DNA of 34,574 bases. Source: an uncultured Alphaproteobacteria bacterium (lineage in GTDB: Bacteria > Pseudomonadota > Alphaproteobacteria > Rhodobacterales > Rhodobacteraceae). The stretch spans positions 1-34,574 of the forward strand of contig CACFNV010000012.1 in assembly GCA_902567635.1 (NCBI GenBank), given 5' to 3'. The number at the start of each line of letters is the position of its first letter. Within the stretch, counting starts at the first letter, position 1. Under the pieces are notes generated by a model. It did no database searches. It saw only the letters and a list, made by a program, of their open reading frames with translations, and was not told the origin of the DNA. This document shows, piece by piece, positions 23,157-31,764 of the stretch. The position numbers were made by a program, and so were the translations under genes.

Positions 23157-24803
23157 TTATGATAGATCTTCGCGTCTTTTTTTTCTCAGAAGAAATCTTT
23201 GAATTTTTCCGCTGGGAGTTTTAGGAAGTTCTTTGACATAGTGTATTTTCCTAGGGAAAGCGTGGGCTGCAAAATTTGTCTTTACCCACTTTTGTAATTC
23301 ATCTGTTAGGCTATCACTTTCATTAAATTCTGGCATTAGAACTACGAATGCCTCTATTACTTCTCCTCTTACTTGATCTGGAGCCGCGATAACAGCGCAT
23401 TCACTTACAGATTTATGGGTGATTAGGGCTGATTCAACCTCAAATGGACCTATTCTATATCCTGCCATTATAATGACGTCGTCATCCCTTGTAGAAAAAT
23501 AAAAATATCCATCCCCATCTACTTTACCAGTATCTCCCGTTATATAATATTTTCCGTTCTCAGAAAATTTCTCGGCACTCTTCTCTTTGTTGCCGATATA
23601 ACCTGTAAACCAAGCAAATGGGCTATCTTTTAATACCAAAGCAACTCGTCCTAATTCATTAGGATTTGCCGGTACATCTTCATCTTGCTTGAGAATAACA
23701 GCTGACCATCCTGGCATCACCTTACCCATTGACCCATCTCGTAGACTATTTTTTAAAGACGAGTAGTGATGATTATTTATAACCATACTGGTTTCTGTTT
23801 GACCATAGTGATCATGGACATGAATCCCTAAAGCTGATTTCGCCCAGTCGTTAATTTCAGGTGTTAACGGTTCACCAGCACTTGAAGCACACCGAAGTGA
23901 AATACTTTCTTTATGGTTGAGATCTGCCGAACGCAAAGCTCGATAAACTGTTGGAGCAGCTGCAAAATTTGTTACCTTTTGCTTCTGCAATATATCGAAA
24001 GTGATATGGGGATCAAAGCCACCTTGAAGAAGTATACTAGGAGTCCCCGTTGTTAAAGCAGCCAAAACACCACAATAAAGTCCGTAAGCCCAACCAGGGT
24101 CTGCAGCATTCCAGAAGATATCGTTTGGTTGGAGATCAAAAGCAAACTCGGCATAGGCTTGTAGGCAGGCAAGTGCTTTTATTGGAACAATTAAACCCTT
24201 TGGTTGTCCAGTGGTTCCCGAAGTAAAAATATGTATTATCGGAGCGTCAGCACCTAATTTTGGAGGTAGAAATTTATCTGTTTCTATTTCAAGAAGAGTT
24301 TCCCATCTTTGAGCCCAATTTGGTGTTTTTTGTTTCTCAGCCGTAGTTATTACTTCGATTTTTCTATCTAAAATGAGCTCATCACTGGGCTTTAACTTTG
24401 GCTGTTGTGTTTCATCACAAACCACTATTTTTGCCCTGCTACCATTCAATCTTAGTGAAATTGCTGGAGTAGAAAAAGCTGTAAAAAGAGGTACATGAAC
24501 CGCTCCAATCCTCCATATTGCCAGCAATGTAATAATATATTCTCTACTTTTACCCATAAGAGTAGCTATTCTGTCTCCTGATTTTATTCCTTTTGAAATA
24601 AGTCCTTCGCACAATTGCTTAGATTCTTCTTTTAAATCTCCGTAGGTTAAGTCAGTAGCAATCATTTTGGTATCAAAAATCCTAAAAGCTAGATTTTCAG
24701 AAAGATGATCGTCACAAATCAGTTTTGCTACATCAACGCAATCTGAGGAGTATTTATTGCATAGTTCCTCAACACGTTTACTATGTTTTTCAGATGTTTT
24801 CAT
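23157..24803 (-). CDS. AMP-dependent acyl-CoA synthetase
   Basis: A 548-residue member of the ANL (AMP-forming) superfamily that activates a carboxylic acid to an acyl-adenylate and then to acyl-CoA. The P-loop-like motif FTSGTTGQPKG lies near residues 193-203. The DHYGQTE block and the YITGDTGKVDGDGYFYFSTRDDDVI hinge region (motif: TGDTGKVD) are present. The catalytic lysine is in TPSGKIQR near the C-terminus. It has a complete N- and C-terminal domain and resembles acetyl/medium-chain acyl-CoA synthetases rather than true Acs, which is about 100 residues longer. An AGGA ribosome site is 6 bases before the ATG. The chain length of its substrate cannot be told. The nitroreductase gene follows after 50 bases. 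Confidence 0.92.
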   Translation of the reverse strand: MKTSEKHSKRVEELCNKYSSDCVDVAKLICDDHLSENLAFRIFDTKMIATDLTYGDLKEESKQLCEGLISKGIKSGDRIATLMGKSREYIITLLAIWRIGAVHVPLFTAFSTPAISLRLNGSRAKIVVCDETQQPKLKPSDELILDRKIEVITTAEKQKTPNWAQRWETLLEIETDKFLPPKLGADAPIIHIFTSGTTGQPKGLIVPIKALACLQAYAEFAFDLQPNDIFWNAADPGWAYGLYCGVLAALTTGTPSILLQGGFDPHITFDILQKQKVTNFAAAPTVYRALRSADLNHKESISLRCASSAGEPLTPEINDWAKSALGIHVHDHYGQTETSMVINNHHYSSLKNSLRDGSMGKVMPGWSAVILKQDEDVPANPNELGRVALVLKDSPFAWFTGYIGNKEKSAEKFSENGKYYITGDTGKVDGDGYFYFSTRDDDVIIMAGYRIGPFEVESALITHKSVSECAVIAAPDQVRGEVIEAFVVLMPEFNESDSLTDELQKWVKTNFAAHAFPRKIHYVKELPKTPSGKIQRFLLRKKRREDLS

Positions 24804-24823
24804 GCAGAATCCTTTACTTGTTT

Positions 24824-24852
24824 ATTCAAGCTTAAACTGACTTTCTTTTCAA
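24824..24852 (-). promoter_or_regulatory. Possible promoter of the acyl-CoA synthetase gene
   Basis: On the minus strand TTGAAA (24847-24852) and TTGAAT (24824-24829) are separated by 17 bases, about 20 bases from the start codon. The -10 match is only 4 of 6, so this is a modest candidate. Confidence 0.3.
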
Positions 24853-24910
24853 GATTCTTTTCCCTAAAGCTAAATATCAGATTAAAGAGCGCATTAAATT
24901 GGATAAAAAA

Positions 24911-25021
24911 ATGGCAGACTGACCATGGTCTGCACGAGCTGATTTAGAAGCTACCCTTATTAAACGTAGGAGGAAATACGTTCTATTAACGATGCTCATT
25001 ATGCAATTTTTATGCCTATAG
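24911..25021 (+). pseudogene. Short reading frame interrupted by in-frame TGA; possible gene remnant
   Basis: From an ATG at 24911, with GGA 7 bases upstream, the frame reads MAD, then TGA, then 32 further codons to TAG at 25019-25021. The part after the TGA looks protein-like: an acidic/basic stretch (ADLEATLIKRRRKY) followed by a hydrophobic run (VLLTMLIMQFLCL), as at the N-terminus of a membrane protein. I do not recognise it. It may be a decayed gene start, a small membrane peptide with a nonsense mutation, or chance. An inverted repeat overlaps its first codons, so non-coding function is another option. Confidence 0.2.
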
Positions 25022-25158
25022 TGATTAAATCTTTGACACTTCAACTATTAACATAGAAATAAATGGAATTTTTAATTACTTGATGTTTCTCTTTAAGGCA
25101 ACTAATACAGAAGCGAATTATAAAATGTTTATTTGGAATACTATTTTCAAGGAAAAAA

Positions 25159-26388
25159 ATGTTAATTATATCCTTTTTTGCATTACTTGTTTCAATTTTT
25201 TTTCTTCAATTGGGATCTAGTATTCTAGCTCCTTTTGATGCATTAGCAGGGCTAGAAATTGGTTTTAGTAATGTGGAGTTAGGTCTTCTGGGGTCTAGTC
25301 ACTTTGCTGGTTTCCTGATTGGTTGTTGGGTAGCTCCTTTTATAATGGGAAGAGTTGGCCATATTCGGGCTTTCACCATATTTGCCTCTTTTAGCGTTTT
25401 AGGAAGCTTGATGCATCCTATTATAATTAACCCCTATTTTTGGTGTTTTTTGAGAGTTTTGGCAGGGATATCGATAGCTGGGTGCTTTACGATTGTTGAA
25501 GGTTGGTTAAATGCTAAGGTATCAAATTTAAATAGGGGAAGGGTTTTTGGGAGTTATAGGTTTGTTGATCATGGTGGAGCTGCTTTAGGTTCAATATTTA
25601 TTGGGTTGTTAGATACAGAACAACTTCTAACCTATAATATTATAGGGGTTTTTTTATGCCTATGTATACTACCGCTGGCATTTACCTCTAATATACCGCC
25701 TACAATTCCAAGAGCACCATCTTTAAATATTGTAAAAGCCTTCAAATTGTCACCCTTAAGTTTTGTAAGTGTGTTTGTTGTTGGGGCTACTAATCCCGCC
25801 ATTAGGATGGTGGGGCCTATATATGGTGCTGAAAGAGGCTTTAGCTCGCTTGAGGTAGGTATTTTTTTATCTTTGGCTTTAATAGGTGGTGTAATCTCTC
25901 AAATCCCTTTGGGCTTTGTAGCTGATAAATTTGACCGGAGATGGGTACTGATTTTTTTGTCCTTTGCTTCATTATTTTGTTGCTCCTTGATCGCTCTATT
26001 TGGAGATGAAAGTTTTTTCATATTTTCCGTTTCTATTTTTTTCTTCTCTTTTTTTGCTTTACCAATATTTTCAGTTGCTGCTGCGTATGCAAACGATTTC
26101 TCTGATGATACTTTTTTTATAGATTTAGCGGCTTCTCTAATATTTATATATGGCATCAGTGCAATTCTAAGTCCCCTATTAGTTTCTACTCTTTTCGAAA
26201 TATTTGGGTCAGATATACTTTTTGTGTATATTGGTCTTATACACTTATCCCTATGTATTTTCGGTTTTTACAGAATGACTATCAGGCCCTCCAGTGATAC
26301 AAAACAACCTTACCTCATATTACCGAGGACAAGCTTTGTCTTTTTGAAAATGTTTGGCAAGAGGAAGACTGAAAAAAATAAAGACTGA
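25159..26388 (+). CDS. MFS transporter (YcaD-like)
   Basis: A 409-residue inner-membrane transporter with about twelve hydrophobic segments. The VELGLLGSSHFAGFLIG and VEGWLNAKVSNLNRGRVFG segments, with conserved Glu and Asn-Arg-Gly-Arg between helices 4 and 5, resemble the YcaD group of the major facilitator superfamily. A second-half motif DKFDRRW lies between helices 8 and 9. The start at 25159 has AAGGA 6 bases upstream. Its stop overlaps the lptF start by one base (TGATG at 26386-26390), so the two genes are translationally coupled; a functional link to lipopolysaccharide export is possible but unproven. Substrate unknown. Confidence 0.9.
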   Translation: MLIISFFALLVSIFFLQLGSSILAPFDALAGLEIGFSNVELGLLGSSHFAGFLIGCWVAPFIMGRVGHIRAFTIFASFSVLGSLMHPIIINPYFWCFLRVLAGISIAGCFTIVEGWLNAKVSNLNRGRVFGSYRFVDHGGAALGSIFIGLLDTEQLLTYNIIGVFLCLCILPLAFTSNIPPTIPRAPSLNIVKAFKLSPLSFVSVFVVGATNPAIRMVGPIYGAERGFSSLEVGIFLSLALIGGVISQIPLGFVADKFDRRWVLIFLSFASLFCCSLIALFGDESFFIFSVSIFFFSFFALPIFSVAAAYANDFSDDTFFIDLAASLIFIYGISAILSPLLVSTLFEIFGSDILFVYIGLIHLSLCIFGFYRMTIRPSSDTKQPYLILPRTSFVFLKMFGKRKTEKNKD

Positions 26389-27515
26389 TGAAAACAATTG
26401 ACAAATATATTTTTATGCAACTAGTGAAGCCTTTCTTCCTATTTTCATTTACTTTTGTAGGGATTCTATGGCTGGTACAAATCCTGCCAAAACTAGAGAA
26501 TTTGGTTTTAAATGAGCAGCCCTTTTTTATATTTTTTCAAGTTGGTTTAAACACAATTCCGCAAGTAGCATATTTTGTTACACCAATTGCAGCTTTTTTT
26601 TCCACGATTTACGCTATCAATAAACTATTCGCAGAAGCAGAAATTGTAGCGATAATAGGGTCTGGATTTTCCTATTCCTCAATTGGGAAAGTAGTATTCG
26701 TTTTTGGGATTTCAGTGAGCATATTTTTACTGGTTTTAGTTTTCTTTATTCTACCGAAAAGCGCATTCAAATTGCAGTCTATCTTTTTTCAAATAGAGCA
26801 AAATTATTCTGCAAAATTAGTAAATGTAGGTAAGTTCTTTCATCCGGTTTCAGGAATAACAATTTATGTCAGAGACTCCGATGAAGATAATCAGATGAAA
26901 GGAATTTTTGTTTTTGATAATCGAAACAAAGCCTACTCGCTATTATATTCGGCAAGGGAGGCAACGATTAGAGAAAATGATGGGGTCAAAGACTTAATAA
27001 TGAAAGATGGAGTATTACAAATTTCTACCACGGATGAAAAAAGCGTTGTATCAATAAGATTTGATAACTTTGGATTTAATCTAAATTCTTTTCTTCCAAA
27101 AACTGAAACATACGTAGCTTCACCGTTAGAAGTTTCGCCCTATACGGGACTGTTTAAGTCTAAGGATTTAGCAGCCCTTACCAATTACACTCAAACAGAA
27201 TATGTGGCCGAGAGTCACATGAAACTTGCCTCAATAATATCTCCCATTTCTCTAACTATGCTTGCTATGATAAGCTTGGTTCTTTTGGGTTATGAAAAAA
27301 ATAATAATAATCTCATAATAATATTTTCATCTTTGGTTGCTCTTTTTATGCAGGCTTCAATAATCGGTCTTAAATCTCTTCTTGTTCAATCCCCAAGTCT
27401 AGTTTTTCTTATTTACCTGCCTCCCCTTATAATTCTATTAATTGTTTTATTAATTATAAAGTGGTTTGAAAGATCCAGAGTTGATTTTGAAAGTGAAAAC
27501 AGGAGCGAATATTAG
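26388..27515 (+). CDS. lptF: LptF/LptG family lipopolysaccharide export permease, LptF-like
   Basis: A membrane subunit of the LptB2FG transporter that extracts lipopolysaccharide from the inner membrane and passes it to LptC/LptA. The 375 residues follow the YjgP/YjgQ layout: IDKYIFMQLVKPF at the N-terminus leading into three membrane helices (about 14-35, 50-80 and 100-122). A periplasmic beta-jellyroll region (about 123-270, with GITIYVRDSD) and three C-terminal helices follow. The wording is closer to LptF than to LptG. The usual partner lptG does not follow; the next gene is trkH after 168 bases. It overlaps the upstream MFS gene by one base. Confidence 0.88.
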   Translation: MKTIDKYIFMQLVKPFFLFSFTFVGILWLVQILPKLENLVLNEQPFFIFFQVGLNTIPQVAYFVTPIAAFFSTIYAINKLFAEAEIVAIIGSGFSYSSIGKVVFVFGISVSIFLLVLVFFILPKSAFKLQSIFFQIEQNYSAKLVNVGKFFHPVSGITIYVRDSDEDNQMKGIFVFDNRNKAYSLLYSAREATIRENDGVKDLIMKDGVLQISTTDEKSVVSIRFDNFGFNLNSFLPKTETYVASPLEVSPYTGLFKSKDLAALTNYTQTEYVAESHMKLASIISPISLTMLAMISLVLLGYEKNNNNLIIIFSSLVALFMQASIIGLKSLLVQSPSLVFLIYLPPLIILLIVLLIIKWFERSRVDFESENRSEY

Positions 27516-27683
27516 TAATAGATGAGAAAAGAATTTTTTTATTCTTAAAAATTTATTGGCGAAGTATTTAAGGTGGTAGCTAATCTCAAAAACTCGGTCT
27601 TTAAAATATTTTCAATGACTCTCACTTATTAATTTGGGTTAAAGTCAGTTGTATTATTATTTAATTTAAATTAGATTTATCTG

Positions 27684-29132
27684 ATGCTATTTAGAGAACT
27701 CAGATCTGCGGGATTGATAGTAGCCTATGTTGGTCTTTTTTTCTCCCTACTTATGTTCGTGCCCTGGTTAGTCTCAATTTTTACAGGCTGGGAAGGAGGG
27801 AGTTCTTTTTTTTGGTCTGGTTTTATGACAGGTTTATTCTGTTCTTTAGTTATAATAGCGTGTTATGGAGAACAGCCAAAAGTAACGCCTAGATTTGGTA
27901 TTTTAGTGGTTAATCTACTTTGGTTTTTACTTCCAATCCTTTGCGCCATTCCTCTTTTAAACTCCAGTGCAGAATTGAGTTTCACGGATGCTTTATTTGA
28001 GGCTACTTCGGGTTTAACCACTACTGGTTCAACCGTTATGACAGAATTACTTTCTTTTGATAGGCCGATACTTTTATGGAGAGCAATTATGCAGTGGGTT
28101 GGAGGGTTAGGAATTTTATCCCTTGGATTAATATTACTTCCTTTTCTTAGGATAGGTGGCATGCAGCTTTTCAGAATGGAAAGTTCTGACAAAGCAGACA
28201 AACCTCTTCCTCGGCTAATAGAAATATCTAGGTCTATAATAATCATCTATTTGATCTTATCATTAGCATGCGTAATTTCTTACTTAGCAGTTGGCGTTCA
28301 GCCCTTTGATGCTCTAACACATGCGATGACAACAGTGGCTACTGGCGGATTTTCCACCCACGATGAATCTTTGGGTTATTTTGATAGTTCCTCTGTTTTG
28401 TGGGTAGCCATTGTTTTTATGATAGTAGGCGGTTTGCCGTTTAATGTTTTTATAGCTATATTTTTTACGCGGAATACTCCAAAACTTGACCCTCAAGTCT
28501 TGGTCTTTTTCCTAATTATTTTGTTTTCTTGCGCTTTACTGATTGCTTATCAATATTCAAACTACTCACCGTCTTATTATGAGAATGTGCAATACATATT
28601 TAATGTAGTTTCGATTGTAACAACAACAGGTTTCTCAAGTGGTAATTTTATGGATTACGGAACACTCGGCCCTGCCATATTTTTCTTCCTCATTTTTATC
28701 GGAGGTTGTGCTGGTTCAACATCTGGAGGTATTAAAATTTATAGGTTTATTGTTTTGGCTCAAGTTATAAAAGCTTCTCTTAGGCAGCTCGTTTATTCAA
28801 AAGGAGTTTTTTTACTTAGGTATGGGAGTAAATTGGTGGATCAGGAAATATATCGGTCGGCTATAACAATGATATGCTGTTTTTTTGCTTTTTTAGTAAT
28901 TTTTACTCTAAGTCTTTCTTTATGTGGTTTAGATTTAATTACCGCATTATCCGGCGCTACAACTGCTTTAGCCAATGTAGGTCCAGGTTTAGGAGACACC
29001 ATTGGCCCAGCAGGAAATTTTAGCGGCTTAGATAATTTAGAAAAATACATCTTGATTTTTGCAATGGTTCTTGGACGCTTAGAGCTATTAGTAGCTATGG
29101 CATTTTTTCTTCCGATGTTTTGGAGACATTAG
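27684..29132 (+). CDS. trkH: TrkH-family potassium uptake protein
   Basis: The membrane subunit of a low-affinity K+ uptake system. The 482 residues contain the four pore-loop repeats whose glycines form the K+ filter: TTTGSTV (about 111-117), TTVATGGFS (about 214-222), TTTGFSSG (about 311-318) and ALANVGPG (about 425-432). The GGCAGSTSGGIK segment (about 343-354) precedes the intramembrane loop of the third repeat unit. Length and repeat order match TrkH. The regulatory NAD-binding subunit TrkA is not next to it and must be encoded elsewhere, as is common. The upstream gap of 168 bases is AT-rich with no clear promoter. The gene converges with the acetoacetyl-CoA synthetase gene across only 3 bases. 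Confidence 0.95.
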   Translation: MLFRELRSAGLIVAYVGLFFSLLMFVPWLVSIFTGWEGGSSFFWSGFMTGLFCSLVIIACYGEQPKVTPRFGILVVNLLWFLLPILCAIPLLNSSAELSFTDALFEATSGLTTTGSTVMTELLSFDRPILLWRAIMQWVGGLGILSLGLILLPFLRIGGMQLFRMESSDKADKPLPRLIEISRSIIIIYLILSLACVISYLAVGVQPFDALTHAMTTVATGGFSTHDESLGYFDSSSVLWVAIVFMIVGGLPFNVFIAIFFTRNTPKLDPQVLVFFLIILFSCALLIAYQYSNYSPSYYENVQYIFNVVSIVTTTGFSSGNFMDYGTLGPAIFFFLIFIGGCAGSTSGGIKIYRFIVLAQVIKASLRQLVYSKGVFLLRYGSKLVDQEIYRSAITMICCFFAFLVIFTLSLSLCGLDLITALSGATTALANVGPGLGDTIGPAGNFSGLDNLEKYILIFAMVLGRLELLVAMAFFLPMFWRH

Positions 29133-29135
29133 AAA

Positions 29136-31094
29136 TTAATCTTGCTGAAGCTCAGCTAAATTTTTAAAGTAGTTAAGGGCCTCTGGATTTGCTAGCGCTT
29201 CTTTGTTTTTTATTTCCTTATTATGCACAATGTCCCTAACAGCTAGTTCAGTTATTTTTCCAGATCTAGTTCTTGGAATATCACCGACAGCAATTATTTT
29301 TGATGGTATATGCCTTGGGCTCAAATTAGTTTTTATTTTTTGAATAATTCTATTTTTTGTGTCGAGATCTAGTCTGAATCCAGGTTGCAATTTTAAAAAT
29401 AATATAACTCTAGTATCACCATTCCAATCTTGGCCGATAGCAATAGACTCGTTTATTTCCTCTAATTGCTCCACCTGACGATAAATCTCGGCTGTCCCAA
29501 TACGTACTCCACCAGGGTTCAATGTGGTATCGGAGCGACCAAAAATTACTATTGTCCCTCTCTCAGTTATTTTTGCCCAATCGCCATGTCTCCAAACTCC
29601 CTCAAAAATATTAAAATAAGCAGACTTATAATTTTTATTTTCAGGATCATTCCAAAATTTTATCGGCATTGATGGAAAAGGTTTTTTACAAACCAATTCG
29701 CCTTCCTGACCAATCAATGGATTGCCTTTATTATCAAATATATCAACATCCATTCCCAAACCCCTGCATTGAATTTCTCCTCTTATAACTGGATCAAAGG
29801 GATTGCTGAGAACAAAGCAGGAAAGAAGGTCTGTTCCCCCAGAGATCGATGCAATTTGAAGGTCTGGTTTTATTTTGTCCTTAATAAAATCATAACCCTC
29901 TGGACTGAGTGGTGATCCTGTAGAACAAAGAGTGCGAACAGATTTTAAATCAAAAAGTTTTCGAGGCACCACTTCGGTCTTTGATAATGCGTCAATATAT
30001 TTTGCGGAAGTCCCAAAGATGTTTATTTTTATTGTTTCAGCTAATTTTAAAAGCTTTGATGAGTCGTTATGGAATGGGTTGCCTTCGTAGAGAACTATTG
30101 AACTCTCGCAAAATAAAGAGCCAACTAACCAGTTCCACATCATCCATCCACAAGTAGTAAAATAAAAAACTTTTTCTTTTTTCTGAATGTTCAAATGAAG
30201 TTTATGTTCTTTTGCATGCTGAATTAATACGCCCCCTACGCAATGAACGATACATTTTGGTTTTCCTGTAGTTCCAGAAGAGAAAACTACGTAAAGAGGA
30301 TCATTAAAGTTTACAGGGATAAATTTTTCCATAGGGGGTGAAAGATAAACAGTTTCAAAATTCGTAAATGACCTGTTATTGGACTCCTCTTCTACATAAT
30401 TAAAAATTATTATTTCCTCAACAGTCGATAGGCTTTTCGCAATAGTTTCAATTTCATTCGTTCTTTCAATAAGCTTTCCATTGTAAAAATACCCATTTGC
30501 GGCAACCAATATCTTTGGCTCAATTTGCTCAAATCTATCAATCACTCCAGCTGCTCCGAAGTCACTGGAACAGGAAGAAAAAATACCTCCTAAAGATGTA
30601 GTTGCTAGCATAGTAATTATTGTTTCCGAGCAGTTTGGCATGTAGGCACAAACACGATCACCTTTCTTTACCCCTTTAGATCTAAGCCAGCCAGCCATCC
30701 TTAGTGCCTTATCTTTTAGCTCCTTACGAGATAGTGTTTTTTGGGTTCCTGTTTCTCCAAATTCTTCTATCGCTATTTCGTCTGTAGGATTACGAAGGAG
30801 GTTTTCAGCATAATTTATCTTGCTATCTGGAAAAAATTTTGCACCTGGAAAATTATTTTCATTTTGAATTATTCTGGTTCCTTTTTCTCCAATTATCTGA
30901 GTAAAGTCCCAAACAAAATCCCAGAATCTTGAGGTGTTTGTAACAGACCAATTCCAGATTTCTGGATAATTCATTTCAATTTTTAAAGAGTTTTTTTTAT
31001 TAACAAAATCAATGAATTTGGCTAATTCAGATTGTTTAGTTACATTAGCTGGAGGTTGCCATATGATTTCACTAGATTGCATTTTTTTCTCCAA
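29136..31094 (-). CDS. Acetoacetate-CoA ligase (acetoacetyl-CoA synthetase)
   Basis: Activates acetoacetate to acetoacetyl-CoA with ATP in the cytosol, feeding ketone-body or polyhydroxybutyrate-derived carbon into central metabolism. The 652 residues carry the AacS/Acs N-terminal domain (IIWQPPANV, then FPGAKFFPDSKINYAENLL-type wording) and the phosphate loop FSSGTTGKPK (about 270-280). VHCVGGVLIQHAKEH is characteristic of acetoacetate ligases. GWMMWNWLVGSL and the C-terminal RTRSGKITELAVR with the catalytic lysine are intact. Its start overlaps the end of the HAD phosphatase gene by 23 bases, so it is the last gene of a three-gene minus-strand operon. Confidence 0.94.
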   Translation of the reverse strand: MEKKMQSSEIIWQPPANVTKQSELAKFIDFVNKKNSLKIEMNYPEIWNWSVTNTSRFWDFVWDFTQIIGEKGTRIIQNENNFPGAKFFPDSKINYAENLLRNPTDEIAIEEFGETGTQKTLSRKELKDKALRMAGWLRSKGVKKGDRVCAYMPNCSETIITMLATTSLGGIFSSCSSDFGAAGVIDRFEQIEPKILVAANGYFYNGKLIERTNEIETIAKSLSTVEEIIIFNYVEEESNNRSFTNFETVYLSPPMEKFIPVNFNDPLYVVFSSGTTGKPKCIVHCVGGVLIQHAKEHKLHLNIQKKEKVFYFTTCGWMMWNWLVGSLFCESSIVLYEGNPFHNDSSKLLKLAETIKINIFGTSAKYIDALSKTEVVPRKLFDLKSVRTLCSTGSPLSPEGYDFIKDKIKPDLQIASISGGTDLLSCFVLSNPFDPVIRGEIQCRGLGMDVDIFDNKGNPLIGQEGELVCKKPFPSMPIKFWNDPENKNYKSAYFNIFEGVWRHGDWAKITERGTIVIFGRSDTTLNPGGVRIGTAEIYRQVEQLEEINESIAIGQDWNGDTRVILFLKLQPGFRLDLDTKNRIIQKIKTNLSPRHIPSKIIAVGDIPRTRSGKITELAVRDIVHNKEIKNKEALANPEALNYFKNLAELQQD

Positions 31095-31755
31095 GAATTT
31101 TTTCTGTTTTCAAGAGGGATAACAACTGATCTAGCTCATCAGCAATAAAATCGGCGTCAGCATCAATTAAGCTTTCCCTGCCATTATAACCCCATGTAAC
31201 TCCAATGGTTTTGCATTTAGCTAACTTACCCATCACTATATCATGAACCGTATCTCCTATCATTATAGACCTATTACTATCAACTGAAAGCTTCCTTTGA
31301 GCATATAATGCCATGTCTGGTTTGGGTTTTGCGGGGAAATCGTCTGATGTCATAATTAAATCAAAGAAGTACTCTATTTTGTGATGTTTCAATCCTCTAA
31401 AAAGACCTCTAGAAGATTTATTTGTTGCTATTCCTAGTAGCCAACCTTCACTTTTCAAAAACTCTAGTAGTGAGTGAACTCCTTTAAAAATTGGCTCGAA
31501 ATCTATACCTTCTTCATCCTTCTCTTGATACCATTTTCTGTACTCGGCCGCTATAACATTTGGATCAATTGTTAAGTCATTTGGGAGATAGTTTTTGAGG
31601 GCTGTTACTAGCTTATGGCCTATGCCTGCCCTTACTTTGGTAGGGTCAGGCTTAGGTAAGCCGCATCTAACAAACGCTTCAATAGTGCCCTCAACTATAA
31701 TATCAGCAGAGTCTACTAAGGTCCCATCGTAATCAAAAAGAATAAGTTTTTTCAT
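31072..31755 (-). CDS. HAD-superfamily hydrolase, phosphoglycolate phosphatase-like
   Basis: A 227-residue haloacid dehalogenase-type phosphatase. Motif I is FDYDGTLVDS with the nucleophile Asp8 and acid Asp10, motif II is ATNKSSRG, motif III has the lysine in KPKPD, and motif IV is MIGDTVHDI with the Mg-binding Asp residues. The helical cap between motifs I and II (about 15-85) is of the C1 type seen in Gph, PGMB and related enzymes. The gene sits 9 bases after the MFS gene and overlaps the acetoacetate-CoA ligase gene by 23 bases. Its substrate is likely a small phosphoester such as 2-phosphoglycolate, but HAD specificity cannot be told from motifs. Confidence 0.92.
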   Translation of the reverse strand: MKKLILFDYDGTLVDSADIIVEGTIEAFVRCGLPKPDPTKVRAGIGHKLVTALKNYLPNDLTIDPNVIAAEYRKWYQEKDEEGIDFEPIFKGVHSLLEFLKSEGWLLGIATNKSSRGLFRGLKHHKIEYFFDLIMTSDDFPAKPKPDMALYAQRKLSVDSNRSIMIGDTVHDIVMGKLAKCKTIGVTWGYNGRESLIDADADFIADELDQLLSLLKTEKILGEKNAI

Positions 31756-31764
31756 TTTCTCGCT

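Larger units (their letters stand above)
24804..25158. other. 355-base gap between divergent acyl-CoA synthetase and MFS genes
   Basis: It contains the possible synthetase promoter, an inverted repeat GCAGAC-N8-GTCTGC (24914-24933) with a nested 10-base palindrome GACCATGGTC (24921-24930), and a short reading frame broken by TGA (24911-25021). The right part (25022-25158) is AT-rich and ends in an AAGGA ribosome site for the MFS gene. No other gene is seen. Confidence 0.6.

Noticed and set aside
25899-26156. 85-codon minus-strand frame inside the MFS gene
   Set aside because: Lys-rich antisense shadow of hydrophobic T-rich coding sequence.
27529-27550. AAGAAT/ATTCTT inverted repeat after lptF
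   Set aside because: Only a 6-bp AT stem followed by A-rich rather than T-rich sequence; too weak for a terminator.
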